From Streptococcus porcinus (lineage in GTDB: Bacteria > Bacillota > Bacilli > Lactobacillales > Streptococcaceae): a DNA stretch of 64,000 bases. Where the stretch lies: assembly GCF_901542335.1 (NCBI RefSeq), contig NZ_LR594036.1, forward strand, positions 1,240,001 to 1,304,000. The letters are read 5' to 3'. Below are positions 52,221 to 61,290 of this stretch, piece after piece (the first letter of the stretch is position 1; each line of letters begins with the position of its first letter). A program made the position numbers and the translations under genes. The notes under the pieces were generated by a model. The model had not been told where the DNA came from. It saw nothing but the letters and a program-made list of their open reading frames with translations, and made no database searches.

Positions 52221-53438
52221 TTACAAAATTAGTCTTTCCTGCTTACTATAAATGCTATATTTACGATTGAGACTATAGGCAAAAACAAGCGCTAGAAAGA
52301 AAAAAACAAAATTATTTGAGCCAAAAACTTCAAAGCCGATAAAAAGCGGCGCAAAAAAAGTATTTGTCGCACTTGAAAAAACACAAATATAACCAAGGGC
52401 AGCAACTAATCCAATCGGTAAGCCAAAAAGCGGTGCTAAAACTGCGCCAAGGGAGGCTCCGATAGCAAATAAGGGAGTAACCTCTCCTCCTTGAAAACCA
52501 GCTGCAATCGTTATTACTGTAAGTACAAATTTAAAAAACCAATCATAAGGCAAAACTTGCTTTTCATTAAAAGCAGCAGCTATTAAATTTGTTCCTAAAC
52601 CACTATAGCGTCCTAGATGTAAAAGGATTAAAAGCATGGATAAAAGGAATCCAATAATCATAATTCGCTGATAGGGGTTCTCTAAAATGTTTGAGAAATA
52701 GCTTTTCAAACGTGATAAACTGATAGCAAAAGCATTTCCCACAATTCCAAATAATAAACCCAATATTAATATCTTAAGAAAGAGGTCTAGGTTTAGCTCT
52801 AGGGGGTGCTGTAAACTTACTGAAAATTTCTCTAAACCTAAGAAGTGAGTTGTCATAGAAGCTGTAAATGCTGCAATCGTTGTTGGGATAAGAGCTCTAA
52901 AGAAAACATGATCTAATAACAACAACTCTAACGAAAACAAAACTGCTGCAATAGGAGTTTGAAATAAGCCAGCAAAACCAGCTGACATACCAATCACCAA
53001 ATACAAACGAGAAGCATTTTCAAACTGACTAAATTTTGAGAAATAGTGTGCTAAGCTGGCACCTATTTGAACAGCTACACCTTCTCTCCCTGCACTTCCT
53101 CCAAATAGATGTGTCATCCAAGTTGACAAAATAATTAGAGGGATTAATACGAGAGGAATCGCCTCTTCTTTCTCCTGCCCAACCTCAAAAAGCAAAGACA
53201 TACCAGCTTTAGCTTTTCCTCCAAAACGGTCATAAAGAAAAATGATAAGTAAACCACTGATTGCTAAAAAAGGGATTACGTATAAAAAATGGGTATTCCT
53301 AAAAGCTGATAATATAAGCAGTCCTTTTCCAAAAACAAAATCTAAAAAACCCACAAGAAAGCCAATAAAAATGGCAAATAGACTTAAAAATATGAGTTCT
53401 TGTTTTTTTACTTTTATGTCTATGTTAGTCTTTGTCAT
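52221..53438 (-). CDS. CLC-family chloride channel/antiporter
   Basis: The 405-residue protein has about ten to eleven membrane helices. The gating-glutamate motif reads GGSAGREGVAVQIG (around residue 115) where most CLC proteins have GREGP; this Val is a trait I associate with fluoride-exporting CLCs, so a fluoride or chloride/proton antiporter is possible. GFQGGEVTPLFAIGASLGA near residue 315 is the second conserved ion-binding stretch. It overlaps the chorismate mutase gene by 14 bases. No fluoride riboswitch was recognised. Confidence 0.85.
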   Translation of the reverse strand: MTKTNIDIKVKKQELIFLSLFAIFIGFLVGFLDFVFGKGLLILSAFRNTHFLYVIPFLAISGLLIIFLYDRFGGKAKAGMSLLFEVGQEKEEAIPLVLIPLIILSTWMTHLFGGSAGREGVAVQIGASLAHYFSKFSQFENASRLYLVIGMSAGFAGLFQTPIAAVLFSLELLLLDHVFFRALIPTTIAAFTASMTTHFLGLEKFSVSLQHPLELNLDLFLKILILGLLFGIVGNAFAISLSRLKSYFSNILENPYQRIMIIGFLLSMLLILLHLGRYSGLGTNLIAAAFNEKQVLPYDWFFKFVLTVITIAAGFQGGEVTPLFAIGASLGAVLAPLFGLPIGLVAALGYICVFSSATNTFFAPLFIGFEVFGSNNFVFFFLALVFAYSLNRKYSIYSKQERLIL

Positions 53439-53703
53439 GAGTTAACCTCTGGCATTGATAAAGACGAGAGTAGGCCATAATGGACTCAAAGGTAGCTAAA
53501 ATCGTTTTCTCATAATCAGCATTTTGGATACTTTTAGAAACCGTTTCTAAAATAGTTGTCTCACGTTTCTGGTTTAAAACTTCAATCTGTTCACGTTTTT
53601 TATATGCCGCAACCTGATTAATCAAGTCCATTCGTTTTTCTAATAAAATAACTAGCTGAGCATCAATATAATCAATCTCTCGACGAAGTTGCTCTAGATC
53701 CAT
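53425..53703 (-). CDS. Chorismate mutase (AroQ type)
   Basis: A 92-residue all-helical protein with the AroQ pattern MDLEQLRREIDYIDAQLVILLEKRM..VAAYKK. It converts chorismate to prephenate for Phe/Tyr synthesis. Arg and Lys residues in the first helix and at about 39-40 are the expected active-site ones. It forms an operon with the CLC gene; this pairing occurs in other streptococci, but the metabolic sense is unclear. Confidence 0.88.
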   Translation of the reverse strand: MDLEQLRREIDYIDAQLVILLEKRMDLINQVAAYKKREQIEVLNQKRETTILETVSKSIQNADYEKTILATFESIMAYSRLYQCQRLTHDKD

Positions 53704-53766
53704 AGATCTCCTACTTTCTTTTTTACTTTTCTAAATTATAAGAAAAATTAGCTAACAAAACAATAA

Positions 53767-53790
53767 AAATACTAGGAATTCCTAGTATTT
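53767..53790. repeat. 24-bp perfect palindrome, copy 1
   Basis: Half-site AAATACTAGGAA followed by its exact complement. Lies 64 bases upstream of the chorismate mutase start. Identical to copy 2 at 53965-53988. Confidence 0.85.
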
Positions 53791-53921
53791 GAGAACGTAG
53801 ACAAACTCCTAAAAATAAAAAGTTTGAATAGACTTGCGTAAAATGACAAAATATTAAACTCTTAGAAATGTTGGCATTCCAATGTTTATGAGAGTTTTTG
53901 TTTTTCGTGATAAAGAAAAAA

Positions 53922-53963
53922 AGATTGAAGAAAATTGTCCAAAATAGACTTTTTCTTCAATCT
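53922..53963 (-). terminator. Intrinsic terminator after flavodoxin
   Basis: Thirteen-base perfect arms AGATTGAAGAAAA and TTTTCTTCAATCT, followed on the minus strand by TTTTTTCTTT. Confidence 0.78.
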
Positions 53964-53964
53964 G

Positions 53965-53988
53965 AAATACTAGGAATTCCTAGTATTT
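53965..53988. repeat. 24-bp perfect palindrome, copy 2
   Basis: Identical to 53767-53790. It lies between the flavodoxin stop and its terminator. The 174 bases between the copies contain the terminator and nothing else that I can support. Confidence 0.85.
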
Positions 53989-54011
53989 TGCTTTACAAAC
54001 CTTATCTGTTA

Positions 54012-54461
54012 CTAGATAGCTTCTACGGCTTCTGACATTTTTTCAGCAAAAAATTCCAGCTTCTCAATATCTTCTTCTTCAGCTGCTAAATCAACTTTAA
54101 CAGAATCAGCTCCTTTTCTTGCACCGGTTAGAGCAAATTGTTCTTCAAATTCATCTACTGATTTACAGAAATAATCATAGAAGGTATCACCAGAACCAAC
54201 AACACCATAGATTTTCCCAGACAAGTCTAAATCTTGTAAATCTTCATAGAAGTCTACAATCTCATCAGGTAAGTCACCATCGCCATAAGTATAAGTTGCA
54301 ACAATTGCCATATCAGCATCTTCAAAATCTGAAGCATCTACTGAGGTACATTCGTCAATCTCTACGTCATGTCCAAGTTCTTGCAATTTACTTGCAACGA
54401 TATCAGCAATTTCTTCAGTATTTCCTGTCATGCTGGCATAAACGATCTTTGCTAATGCCAT
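54012..54461 (-). CDS. Flavodoxin
   Basis: A 149-residue FMN electron carrier starting MALAKIVYASMTGNTEEIAD. The phosphate-binding loop SMTGNTEE is at residues 9-16, and TYTYGDGDLPDE and GSGDTFYDYF contact the isoalloxazine ring. GGAGG lies seven bases before ATG 54461, which is preferred over a start four codons upstream. It is monocistronic. Confidence 0.92.
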   Translation of the reverse strand: MALAKIVYASMTGNTEEIADIVASKLQELGHDVEIDECTSVDASDFEDADMAIVATYTYGDGDLPDEIVDFYEDLQDLDLSGKIYGVVGSGDTFYDYFCKSVDEFEEQFALTGARKGADSVKVDLAAEEEDIEKLEFFAEKMSEAVEAI

Positions 54462-54769
54462 AATTTCCTCCAAAAACTAAACTGCTCTTATTTTACCACA
54501 CTTTTTTGAGAAAAGCATCTGCATTTTTAGATAGCTCCTATTTCCTAAGACCTTGACTAATGATTAGGCAAAAAGTCTCAGGCCTAGCCTTAATAATATG
54601 CTCTTTCTTACACCTTACAACTACCGATAGAATCTACCTATGATATTTTCAGAAAAAGAACACTTCTTATATTAAGTATAACCTTCATCTTGCTTTTGTA
54701 ATTTTATCTTTTGTTTTAGCTACTTCTTTTTGATATGATGATTTTAAGAAAAATTAGGAGGATATTGCT

Positions 54770-55549
54770 ATGTCTGAATATCAACTACCCACCATTTGGG
54801 AAAACACTGCTAAAGAAACTGATAACAATCAGCCGACAGCCGGAAGCCGTTTTAAGCAAGTTCTACCAAAGGGCGATGCACCTTTTCAATTATATACCCT
54901 AGGAACTCCAAATGGCATTAAGCCATTAATCATGCTCGAAGAACTAAAGGAATTAGGTATTGAAGAAAGTCAATACGACGCTTTCAAAATTAAGATTGAT
55001 CAAGGACAACAATTTGGCAGTGATTTTGTTGCTATCAATCCTAACTCAAAAATTCCTGCTTTAGTTGATCAGAGTACAGAGAAATCAATTCGTATTTTTG
55101 AATCAGCTAATATCTTACTTTACCTAGCTGACAAGTTTCAGTCTTTAATCAGCTCCGACTGGAGTACACGAACCGAGACGCTCAATTGGCTCTTTTGGCA
55201 GGCCGGAGCTGCCCCTTTCGTTGGCGGTGGTTTTGGGCACTTCTTCCATTATGCTCCCGAGAAACTGCAATATCCTATTAACCGTTATACTATGGAGACA
55301 AAGCGTCAGTTAAATCTTTTGGATAGAGAACTAGCTAGCAAATCTTATATTATAGGTAATGAGTATAGCATTGCCGATATTGCTATTTGGTCTTGGTATG
55401 GACAACTCGCCCTTGATGACCTCTATAAGAACGCGGGTACGTTTCTCAATGTAACAGAATATCAAAACCTTCAAGCGTGGGCAAAACGGATAGCAAAAAG
55501 ACCTGCTGTTAAACGAGCCTTTGCTCGTCAACTAACTGCTGTTAACTAA
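54770..55549 (+). CDS. Glutathione S-transferase family protein (YghU-like)
   Basis: The 259-residue protein has a thioredoxin-like N-terminal domain with NPNSKIPALVD (the cis-Pro loop) at about residues 95-105 and an all-helical C-terminal domain (NEYSIADIAIWSWYGQLAL). The length and start (YQLPTIWENTAKETDNNQPTAGSRF) fit the YghU/YfcG group, which shows disulfide reductase activity with glutathione. It may protect against oxidative or electrophilic stress. GGAGG precedes the ATG; terminator follows. Confidence 0.87.
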   Translation: MSEYQLPTIWENTAKETDNNQPTAGSRFKQVLPKGDAPFQLYTLGTPNGIKPLIMLEELKELGIEESQYDAFKIKIDQGQQFGSDFVAINPNSKIPALVDQSTEKSIRIFESANILLYLADKFQSLISSDWSTRTETLNWLFWQAGAAPFVGGGFGHFFHYAPEKLQYPINRYTMETKRQLNLLDRELASKSYIIGNEYSIADIAIWSWYGQLALDDLYKNAGTFLNVTEYQNLQAWAKRIAKRPAVKRAFARQLTAVN

Positions 55550-55576
55550 AAGGTGATGGAAAATTCCATCACCTTT
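55548..55576 (+). terminator. Terminator after the GST gene
   Basis: AAAGGTGATGGAA and TTCCATCACCTTT pair around AA, with TTTTCTT at the end. Confidence 0.75.
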
Positions 55577-55790
55577 TCTTGGATAAATTTATAATAAAAC
55601 TCGCGCACCAAATCTGAAAAATTAATAAGTCAATAAATACTAGAAAAGGTCTCCTTTCTGAGACCGACTCCTTTAATCTGTAACACTACTTGATAATTAA
55701 TAACATTTATGCAAAAGCTTTTCTAAACGAATGACTTGTGGCAAATATGTTATAATATGTCCATTAAGTAGGGTGGGGAGATAAAAGCCT

Positions 55791-56225
55791 ATGTGGATGA
55801 TTAAAAGTTTTGAAGAGCTTAGTAAGGAGCAACTCTTTGCAATACTAAAAGCACGGGTGGAGGTATTTGTTGTTGAGCAAGACTGTGCTTATCCAGAGAT
55901 TGATGAGCTGGATAAAACTGCTATACATCTTTTTAAAATAGATGAGCTTGGACAAGTAATGGCCTACTGTCGCTTAATTCCTACTACCAGTGAAATCAAG
56001 TTAGGACGTGTTTTAGTAGGAAAGAATTACCGTCAGTTAGGTCTCGGGCGTGATTTGATTAACCACGCTTTAGACTATTGCACCAAGAAATATCCAGGAA
56101 AACCAGTCTATGCACAAGCGCAAGCTTATCTAGAAAACTTCTATAGTTCTTTTGGATTTTTCAGTACATCAGAGGTTTACCTAGAAGATAATATTCCCCA
56201 TATTGATATGATTAAAATAGATTAG
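55791..56225 (+). CDS. GNAT acetyltransferase, ElaA-like
   Basis: A 144-residue protein of the GNAT family. The acetyl-CoA-binding motif RVLVGKNYRQLGLGRDLINHAL lies at about residues 67-88, and EVFVVEQDCAYPEIDELD early matches ElaA-type enzymes. Substrate unknown. It starts with ATG 55791 after GGTGGGGAG and is eight bases upstream of the DHH gene, so they form an operon. An extended -10 (TGTTATAAT) lies about 40 bases upstream. Confidence 0.85.
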   Translation: MWMIKSFEELSKEQLFAILKARVEVFVVEQDCAYPEIDELDKTAIHLFKIDELGQVMAYCRLIPTTSEIKLGRVLVGKNYRQLGLGRDLINHALDYCTKKYPGKPVYAQAQAYLENFYSSFGFFSTSEVYLEDNIPHIDMIKID

Positions 56226-56233
56226 AGGATATC

Positions 56234-57166
56234 ATGACCATTTACCAACAAATTTTGGATGAAATTATAAAAAGTGAGACAATTATTATCCACCGCCACC
56301 AAAATCCCGATCCAGATGCTATCGGCAGCCAAGTCGGCTTGAAAGAACTGATTTTAGCTAATTTCCCTGACAAGAGAGTTTTAGCTACGGGTTTTGATGA
56401 ACCAAGTCTCGTTTGGATTGCCCAAATGGACCATGTCACTGATGACGATTATCACGATGCACTTGTGATTGTGACTGATACGGCAAATCGCCCTAGAATT
56501 GATAACCCTAAATATTGCAAGGGAAAAAAATTAATCAAAATTGATCACCATCCAAATGATGATGTCTATGGCGATATTTCCCTAGTTGATACCAATGCCT
56601 CAAGCGCCAGTGAAATCATTGCTGATCTTGCTTTTAGTCTCAATTTAACATTATCTGCCAAGGCTGCAGGCTTACTTTATACAGGAATTGTCGGCGATAC
56701 AGGACGTTTTCTCTATCCAGCAACTACTGCTAAAACTTTTCACATTGCTTCTAAACTTAGAGAATACCAGTTTGATTTTGCAACGATTTCACGCCAAATC
56801 GATTCTTTTCCCTTTAAAATTGCGAAATTACAAGGCTATGTCTTTGATCACTTAGAAGTTGATAAAAATGGTGTCGCGCGGGTAGTTCTGACACAAGAAA
56901 CTTTAAAAGCCTTTGATATTTCAGAAGCTGAAAGCTCCGCTATCGTATCTGCACCAGGAAAAATTGATATGGTTAGCGTTTGGGCTATCTTTGTTCAACA
57001 TGAAGATGGCAGCTTCAGAGTACGGATGCGTAGTAAAGAAAAAACAATTAATCAAATTGCTAAAGCCCATGAAGGAGGCGGACATCCTTTAGCTAGTGGT
57101 GCTAATTCCTATAGCCTAGCAGAAAATGAGCAGATTTATCGAGAAATGCAAGCACTCTTTGATTAG
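56234..57166 (+). CDS. DHH-family phosphoesterase (NrnA/oligoribonuclease-like)
   Basis: The 310-residue protein has DHH and DHHA1 domains. Metal-binding motifs are visible: HRHQNPDPDAIGS (residues 20-32), DTANRPR, DHHPNDD (near 104) and, in DHHA1, GGGHPLASGA near residue 285. Such enzymes degrade short RNA (nanoRNA), pAp or cyclic-di-AMP products. NrnA-like or Pde2-like activity is inferred from length and domain order. Confidence 0.9.
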   Translation: MTIYQQILDEIIKSETIIIHRHQNPDPDAIGSQVGLKELILANFPDKRVLATGFDEPSLVWIAQMDHVTDDDYHDALVIVTDTANRPRIDNPKYCKGKKLIKIDHHPNDDVYGDISLVDTNASSASEIIADLAFSLNLTLSAKAAGLLYTGIVGDTGRFLYPATTAKTFHIASKLREYQFDFATISRQIDSFPFKIAKLQGYVFDHLEVDKNGVARVVLTQETLKAFDISEAESSAIVSAPGKIDMVSVWAIFVQHEDGSFRVRMRSKEKTINQIAKAHEGGGHPLASGANSYSLAENEQIYREMQALFD

Positions 57167-57193
57167 ACAATTTTTTAATTTTAAGTAAAAGAC

Positions 57194-57222
57194 TTGTCAA
57201 AACAAGATAAGTTTGATAAACT
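57194..57222 (+). promoter_or_regulatory. Promoter of rpmE2
   Basis: TTGTCA (57194-57199) and TAAACT (57217-57222) with a 17-base spacer, about 55 bases before the start. Confidence 0.6.
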
Positions 57223-57279
57223 AGACTAGTTAATAACTATGGGCAAAAGCACCATGGCAGAAAGGAAATTATTTTAAAG

Positions 57280-57540
57280 ATGAGAAAAGATATCCATCCA
57301 GATTATCGTCCAGTTGTATTTTTAGATACAACTACAGGTTACCAGTTCCTTAGTGGATCTACTAAATCAAGCAACGAAACTGTTGAGTTTGAAGGTGAAA
57401 CTTATCCACTTATTCGTGTAGAAATTTCATCAGATTCTCACCCATTCTATACAGGACGTCAAAAATTTACACAAGCAGACGGACGTGTCGATCGTTTCAA
57501 CAAAAAATACGGTCTCAAAGACGCAAACGCATCAAAATAA
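57280..57540 (+). CDS. rpmE2: 50S ribosomal protein L31 type B
   Basis: The 86-residue protein starts [20 protein letters not shown] and has [13 protein letters not shown] and DRFNKKYG typical of L31. It lacks the CxxC zinc motif, which marks the type B (zinc-independent) form. AGAAAGGAAA lies upstream. A terminator follows. Confidence 0.96.
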   Translation: MRKDIHPDYRPVVFLDTTTGYQFLSGSTKSSNETVEFEGETYPLIRVEISSDSHPFYTGRQKFTQADGRVDRFNKKYGLKDANASK

Positions 57541-57553
57541 GTCAAAAATATAT

Positions 57554-57582
57554 AACCACTTCTTCTCAGAAGTGGTTTTTTA
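57554..57582 (+). terminator. Terminator after rpmE2
   Basis: AACCACTTC and GAAGTGGTT pair around six bases, followed by TTTTTT. Confidence 0.8.
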
Positions 57583-57767
57583 ATATGAAAAATACCTTAG
57601 TTTGAAGCGTTAGATGCATATAATAACTAAACTTGACATAATAACAACTTCTTCATCAAGTAATGTTTTACAACAATGTTACCAAATCACTTGACGGTTT
57701 AATCGATACCTCATGTAGTTTAGCCTAAAGCGTCATTAAATGGCATTAATTAAAATGAAATAAATAC

Positions 57768-58175
57768 TTACAGTTCATCTTCCTCATCATTTTTTTGCTC
57801 TAGTAAGGGATTTACAAAATGAATATTTTCTCGAGCAAATCTCTTTAAATCAATCTCTTGATTTAACATTTGACTATTTAGAAATGCAATTATCATAGGC
57901 ATGTTCACTCCCGCATAGAGTTCAAAGTGGTAACCCGCCATCAATAACTGCGTCGCAACATTACAAGGAGTTCCTCCCAATAAATCAGCAAAAATGAGGA
58001 AATCTCCTTCAATATTATTAATGATTGTTAACAATTTTTGCCTAAAATCTTCTGCTCCTTCAATAGTTTCCAAGCCAACTGAAAAAATAATATTTTGTGG
58101 CCCCATTATCATTTCTGTTGACTTTTTAAGCTCGTGGCAAAATTGACCGTGACCAATTAATATAAGACTTTTCAC
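57768..58175 (-). CDS. PTS mannose-family EIIA component
   Basis: A 135-residue protein with the phosphorylated His in LIGHGQF (H9) and ADLLGGTPCNVAT near residue 65, both typical for mannose/fructose/sorbose-family EIIA. It accepts phosphate from HPr and passes it to EIIB. It is the last gene of the PTS operon; the tail is acidic (NDEEDEL). The sugar is probably an amino sugar or galactose-type, see neighbours. Confidence 0.9.
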   Translation of the reverse strand: MKSLILIGHGQFCHELKKSTEMIMGPQNIIFSVGLETIEGAEDFRQKLLTIINNIEGDFLIFADLLGGTPCNVATQLLMAGYHFELYAGVNMPMIIAFLNSQMLNQEIDLKRFARENIHFVNPLLEQKNDEEDEL

Positions 58176-58179
58176 CCTT

Positions 58180-58998
58180 CTAAACTCCTAATACTTTGAA
58201 ATAAGCCATAATAATGGCAAAAATGATGATCGTAAATATGGCTTTTGTTGGTGTTACCCCTTTTCTACCAAGGAGCCAAAAAACAGCCCCGGTAAAAATA
58301 GCTGGAAGTAATCGAGGGAAAATAGTATTTAGTAAATCTTGAATATCAATCACTTTTGAACCGATTTTAGGAGCTGCTGTAAATTTAAAATTAATCATTG
58401 TAGCAATCAAAGCGCCCACCATAAAGACTCCCATAACAGAGGCAGCATCAACCAAGGAAGATAATTTGTCACGCATGGTTGTAACCAGCTTTATTCCCTC
58501 CTTATAAGCAATTTCCAGCTGTTTCCATCGGAAAACATTAATCAACATTTGAACACTAACCCACATCAAAATACCAATAATCCCTGACCATATACCGTCT
58601 TTTGCTAAACCAGCCGCAATTGAACCCATAATTGCTGGGATTAAAGAGACAAAGACAGAATCGCCAATTGGTGCAAAGGGGCCCATTAAGCCCGTTTTGA
58701 TTCCATTTACAGCATCTCTAGCTTGAATACCTTCACTTTCTTCCAGTGCCAAATCAATACCCGTAATAATGGTATGAAAAAAATTTGAAGTATTGAAAAA
58801 TTGTGTATGAACAGTCATCATTTCTTTTAATTCTGGACTATTATCACCATATAACTTGCGCAATTGTGGCAAAATCATATAGAGATAACCTGACCCTTGC
58901 ATGCGTTCATAATTCCAACCCCATTGGAAAGTAAATAAACTTCTTTTATTAATTTGTTTAAAATCTTGCTTACTTAATTTATAATCAGATTTCATCAT
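58180..58998 (-). CDS. PTS mannose-family EIID component
   Basis: A 272-residue membrane protein. KRSLFTFQWGWNYERMQGSGYLYMILPQL near the N-terminus and GIKTGLMGPFAPIGDSVFVSLIPAI in the middle are EIID hallmarks. The C-terminal part has several membrane segments. ATG 58998 (or 58995) is preferred over a start 14 codons upstream because GGGGAAA lies before it; it overlaps the EIIC gene by 14 bases. Confidence 0.9.
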   Translation of the reverse strand: MMKSDYKLSKQDFKQINKRSLFTFQWGWNYERMQGSGYLYMILPQLRKLYGDNSPELKEMMTVHTQFFNTSNFFHTIITGIDLALEESEGIQARDAVNGIKTGLMGPFAPIGDSVFVSLIPAIMGSIAAGLAKDGIWSGIIGILMWVSVQMLINVFRWKQLEIAYKEGIKLVTTMRDKLSSLVDAASVMGVFMVGALIATMINFKFTAAPKIGSKVIDIQDLLNTIFPRLLPAIFTGAVFWLLGRKGVTPTKAIFTIIIFAIIMAYFKVLGV

Positions 58999-59866
58999 CT
59001 TCGATTTCCCCACTTTCAGAGACTTGAACTCTTTCTTCAATTATTGGTGTTTTTTGATTATTTTTATAATGCAAGGTTGCTAAGCAGGCTCCAATGATAG
59101 CAATTCCAATCATTGGTAAACTTTTATACGGAGAGGCATCAAAATCTTTAGATACGGTCGTTAAGGCAGTACTGACAGTTTGTAAGTTAGCATAAACCGT
59201 TGTTAACATTGCTGTTAAGACAAAACCTAAAGCTAAATAATGAATATTCCGTTTTACTGGAAGATAGTGTAAAAGAATGGCAAAACCTAAACCAGGTAGC
59301 ATTTTACCAGCCAAAGTTAAACCGTTAGCTAACCATTGATACTGTTGGATACCGTTAACCAAAGATTGGACAAAATGCCCACCAAGCGTAATTGCTAAAA
59401 AGACTGGCAAAGCCCTAGACAAGGCCCACGGGAGAGCTCCCATTAAATAGTTTCTTTCAATCCCTTTGTAGTTATGATTCTCCACATGAGCATCTATTCT
59501 GTGTGCAAAATAAGTTGTTGAGAAGCGACCTAAAATATCAGTATATACCATTAAAGCTGCTACTGGAACTGCAATGGTTGAAATTGCAATTTCTGGTTTA
59601 ATTCCCTGTGAAACTGAGAAAGCTGTCGCAATAACCGCACCCGAAGTTGCATCAATCCGTGAAGCGCCACCAAAGGTTCCGACACCTAAAACCATCAGTT
59701 GCAGACTACCACCGATCCAAAGTCCTGTTTTTAAGTCGCCCATTATTAAACCAGCTATAAGACCAGCAAATACTGGTGAGCCAGCTGAAGAAACAATCGT
59801 TAATTCGTCAAGAATTTGATACGCTGAATATAAAGTTAATAAAAATATTTGCCACCCTTGAATCAT
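58985..59866 (-). CDS. PTS mannose-family EIIC component
   Basis: A 293-residue membrane permease with about seven to eight segments. FAGLIAGLIMGDLKTGLWIGGSLQLMVLGVGTFGGASRIDATSGA is a family signature with the substrate-pathway residues. It follows the EIIB gene by 12 bases. EIIC and EIID together transport and phosphorylate the sugar. The C-terminus is acidic and cytosolic. Confidence 0.9.
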   Translation of the reverse strand: MIQGWQIFLLTLYSAYQILDELTIVSSAGSPVFAGLIAGLIMGDLKTGLWIGGSLQLMVLGVGTFGGASRIDATSGAVIATAFSVSQGIKPEIAISTIAVPVAALMVYTDILGRFSTTYFAHRIDAHVENHNYKGIERNYLMGALPWALSRALPVFLAITLGGHFVQSLVNGIQQYQWLANGLTLAGKMLPGLGFAILLHYLPVKRNIHYLALGFVLTAMLTTVYANLQTVSTALTTVSKDFDASPYKSLPMIGIAIIGACLATLHYKNNQKTPIIEERVQVSESGEIEDDEI

Positions 59867-59878
59867 TTGAAAATCCTC

Positions 59879-60382
59879 CTAGTTATGGTGAGATTCCTGT
59901 CTTACTTTATTAAGTAAAGGCATGAAATCGATAGCTGTATCACTTGGTACCATCTGTGCAGTCAGCCTTGTCCCAGTTCTAGCAATAGCGTCAAAATCAT
60001 CAATATCTTGTTTAAGAACATTTATTGAGCGAGTGAGGGGTATTGTGTCAGCTGTTTGGGACATATTCCCCACATTAAGATTAGAAATAGCCACACCTCT
60101 ATTAATGAGTTCTAAAAAACGATTTGGGTTCTTAGCCACAATTAGTAAGCGTTGAGAATCATAACGGCCAGCTAAAATATTGCTCGCAGCTTTTTCAACA
60201 GTTAATATCGATAATTTAACACCTGCTGGCGTTGCTAGCTTCAAGGCTGTTTTTTCTAAATCGTTGGCGACAATCTCGTTATCTATCACCATAATTCTTG
60301 AAATATTAAGTTTAGTTGTCCATAAATTAGCGACTTGACCATGAATCAAACGTCCATCAATTCGTGTTGCAATAATTGTCAT
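59879..60382 (-). CDS. PTS mannose-family EIIB component
   Basis: A 167-residue protein with the phosphorylated His at H14 in RIDGRLIHGQVAN, the hallmark of mannose-family EIIB. It is the first gene of the PTS operon, behind a cre site. AGGAG precedes the ATG. With AgaS and a tagatose-bisphosphate aldolase nearby, its sugar is likely N-acetylgalactosamine, galactosamine or a related galactose compound; that is an inference. Confidence 0.92.
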   Translation of the reverse strand: MTIIATRIDGRLIHGQVANLWTTKLNISRIMVIDNEIVANDLEKTALKLATPAGVKLSILTVEKAASNILAGRYDSQRLLIVAKNPNRFLELINRGVAISNLNVGNMSQTADTIPLTRSINVLKQDIDDFDAIARTGTRLTAQMVPSDTAIDFMPLLNKVRQESHHN

Positions 60383-60402
60383 CGTGTTCTCCTAGTTTCT
60401 AT

Positions 60403-60429
60403 AATAATCTTAGTAGTAAGCGTTTTCAT
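60403..60429 (-). promoter_or_regulatory. cre site and -10 box before the PTS operon
   Basis: On the minus strand ATGAAAACGCTTAC (60416-60429) matches the CcpA-binding cre consensus almost perfectly. A TATTAT box lies just after it (near 60400-60405), so CcpA bound there should block the promoter in glucose. Confidence 0.72.
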
Positions 60430-60457
60430 TTATGTTAATAAATACAGTGTTACAATT

Positions 60458-60486
60458 AGTTTTATAAGAGCATGGCTTTTTATAAC
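60458..60486. promoter_or_regulatory. Candidate operator between the GntR and PTS genes
   Basis: An inverted repeat TTATAAgAGC / GCTttTTATAA stands in the divergent intergenic region. It is a possible GntR site; the pairing is imperfect. Confidence 0.35.
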
Positions 60487-60540
60487 TTTTTCGGTATAAT
60501 TTTAAGTAAGAAGCGTATAGAAATGGACTGAAGGTAACCT

Positions 60541-61260
60541 ATGCAAGCTAAAAAACCAAAATATCAAGTTATTAAAGAAAATCTTTATCACCTCATTATG
60601 TCACAGCATTATAAAAAAGGGGACTTGTTTTTCACTGAGGCAGAATTAATCAAAAAATACAAAGTAAGCTCCATAACCATAAAACGGGCTTTAAAGGAAC
60701 TTGAAAATGATGGATTCATTAGTCGTAAACGTGGTTTAGGGACTTTTATCAAAAAAACTAGTAAAGATAAAATCGTTCATTTTTCCTACACCAATAACAC
60801 ATCAAACCATCAAGAAGATGTTCATATTTTAAGTTTAGAAAAAGGAAATGCCCCTTATTATTTAAATCTTTTAGGGCTACATAAAACTGAGTATTATTAT
60901 ATTTTGTCGCGTCAAAGATGGATAGATAAAGAACCTTATCTATTCCAAAGATCTTTTATCGCACATGATTACATTGCCAACCCCGAGGCAGATTTATCGT
61001 CTTATGCTTCTGTCTATCAACGCTTTTTTGAAGATTTTAACATTCAAATGGCTGAACAAGATTTTTCTCAAAAAACTGATTTAACCCTTGATTATAGCAA
61101 TACAGTGGCTAAATTTTTACAGTTAGATAAAAAGCAACCGTGTGTTCGCCAACTTAAACTAACCAAAGATAAGACATCACATCGTGTTTTAGAATATGCA
61201 GAAGTTTATAAACATTGGAAATTTTTTCAGTACCGTATTAATTCTCTCCACTACGATTAA
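60541..61260 (+). CDS. GntR/UTRA-family transcriptional regulator
   Basis: The 239-residue protein has an N-terminal winged helix (EAELIKKYKVSSITIKRALKELENDGFISRKRGLGTFIKK, residues ~33-73) and a C-terminal UTRA ligand-binding domain (about 95-235). It is divergent from the PTS operon and probably controls it, sensing a sugar phosphate. It starts at 60541, where GGTAAC lies close upstream; the ribosome-binding site is only moderate. Confidence 0.88.
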   Translation: MQAKKPKYQVIKENLYHLIMSQHYKKGDLFFTEAELIKKYKVSSITIKRALKELENDGFISRKRGLGTFIKKTSKDKIVHFSYTNNTSNHQEDVHILSLEKGNAPYYLNLLGLHKTEYYYILSRQRWIDKEPYLFQRSFIAHDYIANPEADLSSYASVYQRFFEDFNIQMAEQDFSQKTDLTLDYSNTVAKFLQLDKKQPCVRQLKLTKDKTSHRVLEYAEVYKHWKFFQYRINSLHYD

Positions 61261-61290
61261 CATTAAGGTGTCATGTATGGAAATACCTTC

